From Apricaphanius iberus (Eukaryota; Chordata; Actinopteri; Cyprinodontiformes; Aphaniidae), in assembly GCA_028564705.1 (NCBI GenBank), contig JAPXFQ010002813.1, forward strand, positions 1,488,001 through 1,552,000: a stretch of DNA of 64,000 bases, in the 5' to 3' direction. Shown here piece by piece: positions 36,539 to 49,694 of the stretch. The translations under genes were made by a program, and so were the position numbers. Every line of letters begins with the position of its first letter. Position 1 is the first letter of the stretch. The notes beneath the pieces were generated by a model. The model saw nothing but the letters and a program-made list of their open reading frames with translations. It did not search any database and was not told where the DNA came from.

Positions 36539-36629
36539 TGAATTAAAATACCTTATTTTTTAAAGTGCATTGAGATAGTGTGTTGTGAATCAGCGCTAGC
36601 TAAATAAACTTAATTGAACTGAAAGGATC

Positions 36630-37820
36630 TTTGTTCTTTGATGCTGCCAAAAAAAGTCTTAAATGATATTTTCTACCAGCTGTGGAGTAACTTTTGGTTT
36701 ACAAATCAACCATGCATTTTTATTGTAGTATGGCAATTTCAAGGTCAACTGTAGAAGATGAGTTGAAACTGTTAAAAATTCAATTTATACATGATAAGTG
36801 GGTTAATAATACATAAAGAACAGCCTGGTCTACATTCTGCCTAAAATATTGGTAAACTGTTGATGAAAAAAATGCATGCTAGTCTTGTTCCATGTCTTTC
36901 TAACATTTCCATCAACAACTTTATGGAGATACTTTATATGTTTAAAATTAGGGTTTTATGGTGAGGTTATGAGCAATAAGAGTCTTATAACCAAATCTTT
37001 CAGACCAAACAGATACAGATGGAGGAATGAATTTGCTGGTGTAGTTAAGCTAGAGCTTAATATGTAGAAGGAAATAGTAGAAGCAAATATTTTGTTTTTC
37101 TTTGTGTTAACAGGTTTTTAAAATTGAGGCCAGCAGCTGCCGAGCAGGTTCTTTGGACGGCAGCCTGAGTTCTAATTTTATGGCAGCTGTAACAGTATCT
37201 TTAATTCTAAAATGCTACAGTTAAAAGGTGCAAAGATAGAAGAGGAAAAATGTATATTACATTTTTTTTAATTATTTTGCAAGTGATGACCATGACTACT
37301 GGCTTCTAGCTCCTCATATATAGGTCAGATCTGTAGTCAGTTCAAAAATCAAACCTCAACCACCAGAAATCTACTCTCAACTGCATATGAATAAAGGAAT
37401 TAAAGTTGTACCTGAAGTTGCATTTACCTCTTATAAAAATCTGCTGCTATACTCCATGAAGCACTGGTCACTCAGGTCATCCTTGACCTCAGGAGCTGCT
37501 CAGCTAACATCTTTTTGGACCATGCTCGCACTTTTCTTCAATTGGCTCTGATTAGTAGGAGTAGTATTTTGCACCTTTGCCACTCAGACACATTCTGCCC
37601 TGTAGCCAATCAGGAGCCGATGCTGTAGGAGCCAGCCTATTAGCGCGAGCCCTTTAAAACCCGATTAGACATGAAAAAGGAGCCGAGCCCTTTGGGGGAG
37701 AGGATTCCTGTTGATCGGTTCTCTGTACACACTGTACAATCAAAACTGCTCCCAACAAACATAGATGTTTACAACAGTGCTGTTAAATTGCACTAAACAA
37801 CAACACTGTTATAAGGGTAA
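36630..37820. other. Unrecognised noncoding DNA
   Basis: No gene or repeat family was recognised. Confidence 0.5.
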
Positions 37821-37859
37821 TTACTTTAACTATACAGTACTACTTTTGTAACTATAGTG

Positions 37860-38005
37860 CGTGATGTAAATATTTTTCTTCTGTAAATATTGTGTGTGTT
37901 CTGTTCTGTGTCATGTTCTGTTTGTCAATCTGTTTTTTGCTGCTGTTACGACCAAATTTCCAGTTGTGGGACAATTAAAAGATTATTCTATTCTATACTA
38001 TTCAC
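37860..38005 (+). repeat. LINE-type 3' tail with TTCTA repeats
   Basis: CAAATTTCCAGTTGTGGGAC, then AATTAAAAGATTATTCTATTC, matches the general form of a fish retroposon 3' end (TTTCC...GGGACAATAAAG...TTCTA repeats). Only the tail region is recognisable. Confidence 0.5.
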
Positions 38006-38009
38006 TGAA

Positions 38010-39920
38010 CAGAACAGCTTGGATTTAATTTGTCGGGCAAAAACAAAAAAGCTTTGCGAGATGGGGCAGATAAATGTTTTGTCAGATGGATGTGACTGAA
38101 AACAGAAAACCCAGCTGATGTAGAATTTCATTCCCAAGAATTCACGGTTATTTCTCCCCATTTTCTGTGGGGTGCATAGTCCTCTGCGGAGTCTGTGAAT
38201 CATTTGAGAGATGTGGATGCTTGTGCATGTCTAAAGCAAACCCCCAACTGAGACCAACAGCAAACCAACTCGTCACAGTGAGCATCACATGGGATTAACA
38301 AATTTCTGACAGGACTCTCTCTGGGATTTTCTGCCGTGAGACACTCTCAGCAGACACTTCATCATCACATCACCCACCCACACTGAAAAGTTTCACGTTT
38401 TTTTTTGTGGCAAGAAAAATTAGATGACCTTTTTCTACCACCTCCGTCACTCCATATCTTCCCCCTCAAGACAGGTTCAGGGTAAGGGCTAGGCAAAGAG
38501 GGGAGCAATGCGGGATCTGTAGTATGAAAGGAGGTGCAGCAACCGCTGTCCACTAATGAGGTGCCATGCTACTGCTATAAACCACTGTGGACAGGTATAG
38601 CCAGAGGAGAGATGCACAGTGAGTGTTGTTGGATTGCATGAGTTGCTGGATAAATATGTGTGTTAGAATGCCCAGATGGACAGTAAGATAAGGTTATCCA
38701 TTAATGACAACGGCTAAGTTGTACATTGTTAGAAGGATAACTTGAATTTGTTAGGCATTTTAACATGCAGAAAAGAGTGGAACCCAGATCAACTGGATTC
38801 CTTAAGAGTGTTATGAACTTTTACTCCAGTGTCAGTTTTGCATTAGACTTGGTTATAATTTTTTCATAATGTTCCATGAAAAGATTAAATGAACCTACAG
38901 CTGCGGGGGACTTTAAGTGCACCCCTGCTGCATTGACAGGACCTAAGGATAGAGTAGCAGCCAGGTGTTAATCCAATGATCACGATGAATGGATCAGTAA
39001 TTATTAGCAACGTTCCTGTCTGGAACATACAGGTGTGTGTTAACATAACGATACGAAGGATAGGCATTCCCAATATCTTTAAAAAAGTTTTTTTGTCATA
39101 CGGTAGGAAGGTTTTTGACCAACATTGAAGGAACAATAGCGGAGACAAAATAAAAATGTTTAGGTTTATTTACAATAAAAGAAATTGGATAAAAGTCTAA
39201 AAGAATTTAAAAAAATATTCCAGATAAAAAAAATCTGGAAGGTTCTGAATGTGGCAACTAGAAAGGCAGCACAGAATTAAGTAGGGTGAGTGTGTGGATG
39301 ATTCATAGTGATAATTAATATGAAGCTTATGGGTTCCGTGAAGTGGAGAGACGTGGGAGGTGGTGCAGTTGGATCTGAGGTTGTGCTGTAAGTCCTGATC
39401 CACAGATAAGCGTTGAAGAGCGGCATGGGACAGCAACCGTGGAATGTTGGAGAGAGAATGTATTCCTTGAATGATCAGGCAGATGTTTAGGAATCTGCAG
39501 CGATCTCCAACCTGGAGGCCAGAACATCAGGAGGTAAGAGCACTGAGAAGAACAAACCAAGCAACATTGAAAGAACGCTGGAGAATCAACTGGGAAGTGT
39601 GACGTGACTTTACAAAACAATGTTGGGCTATCAGGTGGTGAATGATCGTCCTACAGCCTATTTTATCCCCTGAGCTGAATCAGCAAGATTGCTCTTAGGT
39701 ACAATAGTCATCTGACCAACTTATCTTGTCTTGCAGAGATCTTACAAAAGGAAAGATAGGTCACACACACTGCTTTTACACATCAGAACTACAGTACCTA
39801 ATACATTTGGTGCCGGTCATTCTGGAAACCATTTATTGTCCATATTATAAAAATAAAAAAAAGAAAATGGGGAAAACTGTTCAACATTTCCTGTCTCAAG
39901 TGGAGATTTAAGCTAATTCA
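38010..39920. other. Unrecognised noncoding DNA
   Basis: No gene or repeat family was recognised. Frames at 38885-39148 and 39327-39620 (minus strand) have no domain. Confidence 0.5.
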
Positions 39921-39924
39921 CCCC

Positions 39925-40080
39925 AACATCGAGTGCAGCTTGTTGAACGGAGCCGGTTTAGGTGGTATCTGGTCAGGGTTCCTTTCTTAGAGGAGCATGT
40001 CCTATTGGAAGGAGATCCTGGGGCAGACTCAGAATTCACTAGGTGCTACAGTGTATCCATTAATTGCACAGACACCTTGG
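39925..40080 (+). repeat. Fragment of a LINE 3' coding end
   Basis: TTTCTTAGAGGAGCATGTCC, then TATTGGAAGGAGATCCTGGG and GCAGACTCAGAATTCACTAG, resembles the RT C-terminal and 3' segment of a fish LINE whose canonical form runs CCTGGGGAAGACCCAGGACACGC-like. The match is short and the class is not assigned. Confidence 0.45.
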
Positions 40081-40139
40081 AACCTTTAAAATGACCTCGA
40101 TAATGCAGAAAAAATGCAGGAAAGAGGGCAGTCTCTATA

Positions 40140-40400
40140 CTAATTTCAGACAACCATGAGTAGACATCTGGTTAGAATAGACAGCTTTTTTTAAAGGAGA
40201 AAGGCATAAAAACCAAGGTAAAGGTAAAGTTAGATCTGAATAATGACTTCTGGAACAACGTCATTTGGTAAGATGAGGCCAATATTTCTAACTGCTTTTT
40301 GAAAACCTAACACACCATCCCAATAAAAACTTCATACCCACTCTAAAGCATGGTTACAGACTAATGATGATTTGGGCCGGACACTAAGTTGAACATGAAC
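40140..40400 (+). pseudogene. Tc1-like transposase fragment A
   Basis: One frame reads LDLNNDFWNNVIW, a stop, then DEANIS, then a stop and HTIPIKTSYP further on. This is the region around the second catalytic Asp of Tc1-like DDE transposases (consensus DFWNNVLWSDE). About 85 codons of a normal 340-residue protein remain, with at least three stops. No inverted terminal repeats were found nearby. A 27-T run follows at 40409-40435. It belongs to a different Tc1 lineage from fragment B. Confidence 0.7.
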
Positions 40401-40408
40401 TGTTTTTC

Positions 40409-40435
40409 TTTTTTTTTTTTTTTTTTTTTTTTTTT
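40409..40435. repeat. Run of 27 T
   Basis: Uninterrupted T tract, the longest homopolymer in the window. It may be a reversed poly-A of an unrecognised retroposon, but no matching body was identified. Confidence 0.9.
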
Positions 40436-40439
40436 CAAA

Positions 40440-42630
40440 AAAGCTTTAACCAAAGATGTTGTATTAAGCAAATACGCTCAGATGCAGTTGGTTAATTGTC
40501 GTGGAATAAAACATAATCAGGGATGAAAGCGGATTTCTTCAAAACTATACAAAACACAAATGTGCATAAAGTGTGTTTTTCAAATGTATCCAGAACTATT
40601 TGAATGTGTTTCTGCATTATAAAAATGTTAATAAATTTGCCTGAACAACAAACCAGTTTATTCCCAGCTCATCACGTTTTGAGGCTGATTGAGAAGTGCT
40701 TAATAATAGTTTCAGAAGATTTTTTTTGTGTTTTTCTTACCATCATCTGTTAGCAGAATGATCCACAGCTGTTCCTTCACTGTTGAATCTTACAGCAGTT
40801 GCCATTTTAGATTCCTGTTCCTTTTTGGTTTTCTCAGTCTCTGAGTCACAATTTAGAGAGCGGTAAAAAATAACTGAGGCTGTCAGCACTTTATGTCTGC
40901 AGCAAAGAACTCTGACAGATGTAGAAAAGATTACATTGTCCTCCAATAAAAGCAGGGTCCGCTTCGCACACAATACAACAGACACATATGGCACCCACAA
41001 TTCACAGCACAAGAATAGGAAATGCAGAAACCATCTGGTTTGTGTCTGTTAACTTCTATTTTTCCTTATTTTCTGCTTCAGAATATCCGGTTTGACTGGC
41101 TGTCAAAATCCTGCGAAGGGATTTGCCGAAGTTTCAGTGAGATTCTACCCCACTGAGTGTCTGTGTGGAAAGTCTTTGGTATAAAATTGCCATGTGGGCC
41201 CGTTTTAAAACCTAACAATGGAACTTTTAATCTAATAACATGTGACGTTTTGCCAAGTTGAGTTGTCATTCTCTTTTGTGTTCAAACCAGAGGTAAAAGG
41301 GGAAAAAAACAAGGAATATGCTGGAAGATTATGGCAAGGTATTGGTTGCTATTTACTTTTATTACAGCTTAGGGTCACACCATTAACATTCTAGAATTCT
41401 GCTGCTCCATGTGCCATTCTGTTGAAGTGGCTGTGTTACACTCCTCATTTTTTAAACATGTTTAATTCCTCTTTTTTCGAGTTGAAGAATGCTTTTTCTG
41501 GATTACTTTGGTTCCAGGATTATTCCCTCTAGTATCTAAAAACCTGAGATTGCTAACAGTTGCTATGATGCATAACCGTGGCAACAAAGTTATGTTTTCA
41601 AAATTTTGAGCTGCTTAGTTGAAAACGAGGATTAATGGTTGTCCGAAGAGCTGAGAGAGAAAGACAAAGTTCAGACCATTTCTTCCATCTTTCCCAGAAT
41701 CCAACATCTCTCTGTCTGGCTTTCTAACCATATGGCTATACATAGATTTCAGGAGGAGTGGCAAAAGCAAACAAGGTAGATTAACAGCACTTAGCCAAAA
41801 GGGCACCCATGTTTGCAATTGTAACTGATGTTGTGATCCAAGACATGTTAGTGCGGAATAAGTTATCTGCTGCCTGGATATTGAGCTGTTAGCATGTCAT
41901 TACAGTCATGAGACTGTCATGTAGAAACACTCTTCAGTCAGCCCTTTTCAGAGTTGTTGAAAGGAGATCCTTCCCTCCTGTATCATCATTATTCACATAG
42001 ATTCTTTGAGGAGACTCGGATGAAATGAGCTTCTATAACATGCTATTTCCTTTTGGGATAAATAAATAATTTTTTTATTGAATTGAAATAATTTTCCTAC
42101 CTCTCCTTTTTCAATGTTTGCAACACTGGCAGAGTGTGTTTTTGATTTGTTTGCATTTTTCAACTCTTCATTAAGACTTACTGTGATCTTTATAAAATGT
42201 CTTCCAGTACCTTGTGCATTCATAACTTTATGGATGAAAACAAATCTGTGCAGTCATTTCTGAGTATAAAATCTCAAGGTACCTTCCTTTATTCATGATC
42301 TGATGTTTGATTTATTAACCAGCGGTATGGAAGTTACAACAAAAGCTCTTTAAGCAAGTCTATCTTAGCCTGTGTAATAAATCAAAAGGTAAATAATAAA
42401 CCGACTAACCTGAATACTTACATAAAGTTGAAACTTTGGATCAACTTTGTGAAAGGGGTTATCTTAAAGCAGGCTGTCACCTTTTAAAACTCTCAAATGG
42501 GTGGTAAATAGAAAGGTATATAAATAGATTTATAAAATGACTCTTCCCAATCTATTTCTAAGAATAATAATAATAAAAAACTAAAACATATAAGAATGCA
42601 TAAAAGAGGAGCGTCCTTCACTCACCCCTT
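40440..42630. other. Mostly unrecognised; LINE tail relic at 42040-42095
   Basis: At 42045-42095, ATTTCCTTTTGGGATAAATA followed by TTTTTTATTGAATTGAA looks like a LINE 3' tail on the plus strand, without a recognisable body. No gene was found in the rest. Confidence 0.4.
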
Positions 42631-42639
42631 TGTGGCGCA

Positions 42640-43351
42640 ATTGTTTTTTTAAGAGCCGTCCTATCATCACGTTCAGATGAGACAATGATTGAGCTCTTTA
42701 GCAACACACAGTCCAATGGGATTTCCTGTAAAACTACGAATGAATAAGTAGAAAAGCACATCATGCCTGCTGTTGTGTACAAAGAAGGATCTGTAATGCT
42801 GTGGGCCTGTTTCTCTTCCAATAGCACCAGCAACCTTGTTAGACTGAATAGTCTGGACTCAAAAATACCAGATAGATTTTCAGCAAAGATTTTGAGACCT
42901 CTGTATCAAACTGGAAATAAGATAATGAAATAAAACAGTTATTCAAATTAAAGCAATACTAGTTCACCAAACACAATAACGTTTTTTCTTCTGTCTCCAG
43001 CTAAGCTCCCAGACCTGAATCCTGTAGAAAATGTGTGTGGTGAGCTGAAGAGAGCATAAGAAAGGAGGCTGGACTGGAAGATCTGAGAGATTGGTCAAAA
43101 CTGTCTCATAAGCTCCAACCTTAAGTATTAAGTATTCCTTCCTTATAGGGAAAAGGGTATTGGATGAAACTAGTAACAGCAGATGTACCAACAATTTTGT
43201 CTTAATTGACTTTAGTAAAAAATATATTTCCCAGGTAGTTTTTTATAAATTATCCAGTATTAAATTGTGCTGATTTTATGTATAATGTAACCTTATTTTA
43301 GAGATTTTAATCCTTCTTTACGAAGGGTGCCAGTAAATGTGGCAGTCATTG
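42640..43351 (+). pseudogene. Tc1-like transposase fragment B with right terminus
   Basis: A frame runs SDETMIELFSNTQS, then VEKHIMPAVVYKEGSVMLW, then ACFSSNSTSNLVRLNS. After a gap comes KLPDLNPVENVCGELKRA at 42999-43052. These are the second Asp (SDE) and the LPDLNPVEN block with the catalytic Glu of the DD34E Tc1 family. The peptide between them, normally about 25 residues, is replaced by 60-70 AT-rich bases (42932-43000) that end in a CTGTCTCCAG acceptor-like string. The right terminus GGGTGCCAGTAAATGTGG...CATTG abuts TA at 43352. The left terminus was not found. Confidence 0.8.
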
Positions 43352-43359
43352 TATAGATC

Positions 43360-44800
43360 TTAAGAAAATTAGCTATTAAAAACAAAATAGAAGCCCTCCT
43401 AGTTGCTGCACATTTGCAGTGAAAACCTAGCTCAGAAATTATGTCCAAAGCAGATGAGGGGTCCTGATTTTTGTTCCCTGCTAACAGTGAACAGATGCAC
43501 AGACATACTTGCTGCTCTCATACTTTTGTTTCTTATCATATTTTGGCAAAATTACGGACCAGTACAACACAACTTGGAAGCGCTGGAAATGTGCTTGACG
43601 TGACTCTCTTCATGCTAGGGTGAAACGGACGTTTAATTTTCAAAGGCCTGCGACTGATCAGCGGAGACAAAAGGATCCCTGTTACAGGGATCTGACATTA
43701 ATGCAGTAAGTAAAATAGTCCAAGGTAGATCATTCTCCAGATGACACCATTGAAGAGGTCAGATGGTTATAGTAAGGAATTCTAATGTTGTTCCAAAAAT
43801 TAGAAAGCAAAAAAGCAAAAAGGATTGGGTTTTTTTCTTATAAAGAAGAGATTAATGGGGATATTTATTTTTGAGAGGGTAAAAAAAATGAAAGACTTAC
43901 TAGTTAAAGGTTGTATCTCAGCACAGAGAGGGTTGTTAATTTACAGCGTGTGGTCCTTTGCTCTGAACATAGGTATTAAAATCATTACTGCTGTGTGTTA
44001 GTGTAAGCTTCCCCCTGCAAGAGCCAAAGGGCCGAGTTTTATGGCTCTTTTATTTAGTAATCCACAGCGGTTTCAGTGAGGCCCAGTTTCCACTCCCGGC
44101 CTCCTTTTTCTGTCTGTGTTGCCTTTATCAAAGAAGCCTTTGTGTACTCAGTACTGAGCCCATAATCCAGTTATCAATCCTTGCACAAGGGAACAATTAC
44201 ATAAAGTTAGTCCTGAAGGTCGTCCCTCAGATGAATAAATTCAGAGACGATAAAGATAACGACTAGATGAAAGGACAAAGAAAAAAAATCACAGGTATTT
44301 GCTGTTCGCGCAGTACAAAATATTCTCCAATGCACACGCACATACCCAGACACCTTGTCCACAGTTTAACAGGCCTGTAAAAACTCTAAATAAAATGCAG
44401 TGAATTTAAAGCTCCTATTGGGTTGAGGGTGTCGGTGTGAGACAGCGGTCATCCCAAATGAAATCTAGTGCAGCCCCAGCGGGAGTGGAGGTGGGGTCGG
44501 TGGAAGGGCTGCGGCTCTGGGTATCTGGCAGTCCGCTGGAGTGTAAACACTAAGTCAATGTTGTATGTTTTATGTCAGGCCACAGAAATTCATTACATCT
44601 TATCACACATTTGGGTTTCGGGGTCAGCGGCACCACGTCAACCCACAGAAACATTCCCTGTTTATTATTGTGCACTTACATATTGCTACACTCCTACATT
44701 GTCAGAACTTGCTTCAGGGGCAAAGGCCCAGGCTGAAATTTAGTGTTATTATTAAATGGGGTCCTATACGGAAATGTGTACGAAAAAAATATTGCTGACA
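43360..44800. other. Unrecognised DNA
   Basis: No gene was found. Around 43980-44280 the sequence is base-balanced and non-repetitive, unlike its surroundings. It is a candidate conserved noncoding block, unproven. Confidence 0.4.
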
Positions 44801-44807
44801 TTCATGA

Positions 44808-44816
44808 AGAGAGAGG

Positions 44817-44890
<74 letters not shown>
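44808..44890. repeat. (GA)n microsatellite
   Basis: Thirty-three uninterrupted GA units (44821-44886) with GGGA-type interruptions on the left. A serine/leucine repeat frame on the other strand is an artefact. Confidence 0.95.
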
Positions 44891-44891
<1 letters not shown>

Positions 44892-44894
44892 TGG

Positions 44895-47800
44895 ATTATT
44901 AATCTCATACAGCTGAGGCTGCCTTCCTCAGATGAGAACCTTCAGTTTCAAGAACAGCTTTCCTCCAGATCCCTTTCAATGTGTCCTTTGTCAAAACAAC
45001 CACTTATTCCCACAGGTGGAGGGGACTCTTTGCACATTTAGAAATGTGACTCTTAGTTTTTTTTACAGTAAAATTATTAAATGTTTCAAACTTTCAATTT
45101 AAAATACAATAATAGGTTGTTAATATTTTTGAAACTTAGAAAATCAGCTTATCTAAAGAAAGTGTTTTTTTTAAAAAGTCAATGGAGCCTTTTATTCAGT
45201 CATTTATTAATATTGTGTAAATCTCAAATAAGCAGTTCTGATTGAGTGTGCAGACCCCCATGGTCACTCTCACTAAATCTGAACAACTGGAGCTGGAGAA
45301 ACAAAGACCTTTGGATCAATCAAGCAGGTTTTGCCCAACCAGTTCAGAAAGGAGTAGTCGATTAGAGATCTAATTTCATTTAATTAGTTGGGAGTTTTTT
45401 ATCCCATCATTAATTATTTTGTGTTTTAATTTCTTTGTGTTAATTTCCTAAAAAAATCTGTTTTGTGTTTCCTACACAACCTCATCTTAACATGACCAAG
45501 TAACTTTTTAAGCACCTTGCTTTGTGTCATATCCATATTCCATAAATGATTCCAAGTGGGGAAGTTGAAGACATCCAAAACCTTTACCAGACCTTTCAGC
45601 TTGCTATTGTTATTTTTTCTTTTTTTTCTTTTTTTTATGTGCTGCTTAAGCAAATACCAATGCCCTCTCCAGCTGAGAGACGGAGGTGGTACTGCTGATT
45701 GATCAAGGCTGGATCTGAATCTAGGATTCAATTTTTTGAGGTAAGGTATATAATAAAACTTTGAATTTAAATCAGATTTATTACTGAATATTGGTACAGC
45801 ATAAATACACTTAGAAGCTAGGTTCAGTAGGAGCTTGTTAGTCATATCTATTTATGATGTTTCCATGAGATCCCTCCCATCAAAATATGTTTACAGTGAA
45901 CTCACTTTTGTGGAACAGGGATTAGGAATTCTGCACCTTTATTTAAACTAAGCAATTCTCCATAAACTATTCTGGTTTAAGGTTACAATGGTGCCTTTCT
46001 TTTTATTATGCTTTTTCCAGTTCTAGTTTAAAGCATAAATATTATATGCGGGAAAACTTCTGCTTCGAAACATGCTAAAGTATTCTGGACCTCAGACTAG
46101 GAAAGCTGGATTTCATCTTGTGTGTGCCCTGTCCCGGCAGCTTAGGCGAACAGCAAGAGTGGGTGTGGTTGCCTTGCAGCGTCAGTGGCAGATTGGCTTT
46201 GCAAAGGGGGTAAAATTTAACTTCTTTTGCTCCTTCTATGTGCAATTCTTAACAGATATATATGTCATCATTGTGTTATAACTTCACATGCACTATTTTG
46301 TGTTTTTCTTTCATATGTTTCTTATAGCAGTTTCTATGAGTTTAAAACAGTACAAGTGAAATAAAATTAGTAGAAGAAAACATTAGAAGAAAATTTATAA
46401 CTTTTTACAGACCATGGCTTTAATTTGATGTGCAGGCTTTTAAATAATAGGCAATAAACTGCAAAAATAAAAAGAAATAAAAAAAAAATAATCAAACAAT
46501 GTTCCTGAATAGATTACCATTTAAGTAGGTGTAGGGTTGTTTTGCAATTTGTGCACAATCACGGTTTAGAAGCAAGAGAGCGTGGTGGAGAGAGATATTG
46601 AGAACAAAGGAGGGCAGATTTGATTTCCATTCCAGCATTCCAGACGTACCTGTTTGCTGCCTCTCATTTTACCTCTCTTCACTGCTGCCCACAAATGCTG
46701 TGCTGAAGAGAAAGTAACCCAGGCTAAGTTGTAACAAATACACAATCAATCCCCTTTGTTTAGAAATTAACGTTAAATAATTTAGTGGTTGAAGAATAAA
46801 GTTGGTTTCTCACAACTGTATTTGCCCTGAACTGACTTGAAGGATAGATTTTTGAGTTTGAAAGTTGAAGAGAAATTGTTGTATCCTGAATCACAGGACT
46901 GGAAGGTTGAAGGGTACGCATTTACAGCTCAATTTAAGTGGGGTACATACAGAATAGAGCAATCCAAGAGCCAGAGGAGCAGTGGGTAGAGAAAAATAAC
47001 AAGAAAATAAAGAGAGGTGAAAATGTTGCAGCAATTCACACTGTTTGAGCCAACATCAGAAATGCCTGGTCATCTAAATTATTACTGCTGGCATCACAGT
47101 CTTTGGGGTAAAAAAAAAACGTTACAGTTTATTGTACGTCTTTCAGACCTTTTCCATTGACCAACCAGTATTAAGTACTGTAAGTATTAAACTTGGACAA
47201 ATGAACTCAAATGATGAAGAGTCCACCTTCAGGGCTGGTTTAAACATGAATCCTTGATTTCTGGTTACGGCCCTGAATGCACCACCTCACGTTTCCTTTG
47301 TGTTTTTATACAAAATTAAAAACCCATAATGAAACTCTCCCATGTATTCTATTGATTTCAATGTTGTAATAGCTTCTTAAATATAATGTCTGTGGACCAA
47401 TGCTTTCTTTGTCTCCTTTTTCCTGTTCACACTGCCAACTTTCTTGACCTAGAACTACTTCTGCTCTTCTGTGGATAGAGGCTCCCTTGTGTAAATGCGA
47501 CTGAAGCAGATACCCTTGGCCCAGTTCATCTGTATAGCTCATCACATGAGCACGTCAGTGTGGCAACCACATAGGCTGTTTCACGTGCTGTTGAACTTTA
47601 TTGACTGCATCATTCACTGTGCAGCAGGACAAAAAAGCCCCATGCATCAGACTTGTGCAGTCACACTGTGGTGATGTTGAAGGAAATGAGCTTAGGAGTT
47701 GTGCATGCAGTCCGCTGGTACGGACTTCTTTGATGTATTTGTTTGCTGCTAATTAGGCATTATGTGTTTGTTCTCAGAACCAGTCACTGGAAAAAGGTAA

Positions 47801-49610
47801 GAGTTGGGCAGGGATCTGACGCTGCTACGGTGAAAGAGGAAAAACTGAGAGAAGATTTGTGTTGCTACACACAGCCCGGTGTGTGTGTAACTGCACATTT
47901 GGTGTGCTGGATTCTGCGGTTTGCAGCTCCATTGACTGATGTCCCGTCCTTCCTGGGCCGCTTTGGAGGATTGATGTCCCCAAGTGTACCACACTCAAGG
48001 CCAATCCCTCCCTGACCCTCCCTCGCAATACCTCAAACAGTATCCCAAGCACCCTACCACTTCTCCCCAACTGCTTTGGCTCTTCTCATCTGAACCCAAC
48101 CTTGCTCGGTGTGGCCTGACCCGGCACAGGCCCTCCTTGGCTTGGAGACGATGAGGAGGCTGCACCTTTGGGAAAAACAGATATATGAGCTCTAACTGCT
48201 TTTTCATTAAGCTGACTGTCATTATGAAAAAGCTCTTTCTTTTACCTTTTTTTCCTTCTCCGGCTGTCTCTCTCCTGCTCCGCCTCTCCTGCTCCCTAAT
48301 ACTTTCATGTTCAAGGACAGAGCAGCCGTTTACTGCTTAATGGTGGAGAGGAGTGAGGCTGAAATGAAGGTTTGTTCTTTTTTGAAGAATACGTGCTCTC
48401 TTGGGCTGTGGGGGGGGTGGGGCTTGTGGAGATAGATGATGAGAAGGAGTCATCGTGAGGTGATAACTTGAGCGGTGTGGAGATTTAGTGTCGAAGGGAA
48501 ACACGCTGTTTGGAGAAATGGGGCGGTGTGTATTTCAAGTGATTAGGCAGGGCTTGCTCCTCTATAGAGGCAAACAGAGTGTGTATTGTGCAGAAAAGGA
48601 GAGTCTTCTGTCCATACCTGTTCTTGTTCAACAAATCTATCTTCAGTACCAGCAATTCCTTCCTCTGCGTCAGTCTTGTAATATTCTCAAGTATTTCACT
48701 TGAATAATTTCCATCATTAATAGTAGTTTGGTACAAAAAAACCAACAACATATGCACAGTCTGAGACAGTTTATTGCAGGTCTTAATAAGCTTATTTTAT
48801 CATATGATCAAATATTGTGTAGAGAATGCTGCAATTAACCTTCAAAAGTATCATGAACTTAGTTTTTCTGTCAAAACTGTTCTATATAGGAACCATTTTT
48901 AAAAGATAACCTGATGAAGGGCAGGTAAAACATCTATTACTTCTTGAGTTATGTCTTATGATCAATTGTTTTTTTCTTTAGGGAAAAATTAGAATAGACC
49001 GATGTAAACAAATAAATGACCAACAGGAAATTAGACAAGCGTTGTGTAATGTTACGTTTGATCATAGAACCTCCGGGGATGATGGTGCAAAGAAGGATTC
49101 TTCATAAAATTAAGAACAATATATATATATAACAAAATCCTCTTCATTAGACTATCATACTGCATGCCACAAATTTGCTACATCCTACAGAAAAATCCCT
49201 GGAAAAATATTTATCGGTAAGCAAATAAGCAGCCTTTCTTTAAATTCCTGGCCAGCGCTTTGCATCGTCCCTCGTGTGTTTTCACGCTTTATTTTTGGTG
49301 ATTAGCTCCATCTTTGAGGTTGGAAAGACCCCTTGCCAATATCCCTATCTCTATTCCTCTCAATTTACCAACCAACCAACTGGCAATTCAAAGGACTATA
49401 AATATATTTTATGGAAATAAGTGTAAATTGTTTAGATAATATTTAATTAAGTTCAATTAGGTGTGAGTTTTGAGGATTTTTTGACAATTTATCTCCATTA
49501 TTTTTCAAAATACTTTATTGCAACATAAAGTAAACTGATCATAGTTTAAGTAAATGGGTACACAATGGTTTCTTTACAAATACAAAATGCAAGTGGCAGA
49601 GGATAAAATG
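44895..49610. other. Unrecognised noncoding DNA
   Basis: No gene or repeat family was recognised. The 139-codon minus-strand frame at 45426-45845 has no domain and contains an A-run-encoded Lys tract. In about 128,000 six-frame codons a frame of this length is expected roughly once by chance. Confidence 0.5.
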
Positions 49611-49616
49611 ATAATT

Positions 49617-49690
49617 CCATCCATCCATTGTCTATACCAGCTTATCATTGCAGCTTAGGGCGGCTCTTGCGGGTTAAGGTCGGCAGACCT
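49617..49690 (-). repeat. Fragment of ATCC-tailed SINE/LINE 3' end
   Basis: CCATCCATCCATTGTCTATA, then CCAGCTTATC and GGCGGCTCTTGCGGGTTAAG. This resembles the 3' tail of the family at 32995-33370, same orientation, head missing. Confidence 0.5.
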
Positions 49691-49694
49691 CTCC

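Larger units (their letters stand above)
34180..36625 (+). mobile_element. Older L2-type LINE 3' UTR, split by a second LINE
   Basis: 34180-34679 carries the 3' UTR landmarks of the family: AAACCCCCAGTTGG, GTTCTGGGTCTGCTGGAGGT, TTTCTTCCGGTTAA and CTGGGTTTCCTTAGATTC, ending at ATATGACTGAATTAA. The expected continuation is found 1.9 kb later at 36546-36625, with AAAGTGCATTGAGATAG, AATCAGCGCTAGCTAAATAA and ACTTAATTGAACTGAA. Between them sits a second L2 copy (34680-36538). So this copy is the older host. It lacks the RT region, as in usual 5' truncation. Confidence 0.75.

Noticed and set aside
44714..44908. Leu/Ser repeat frame
   Set aside because: A direct product of the (GA)33 microsatellite.
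45426..45845. 139-codon minus-strand frame
   Set aside because: No domain. Its length is within chance expectation for the window, and a Lys/Asn run comes from a T-rich tract.
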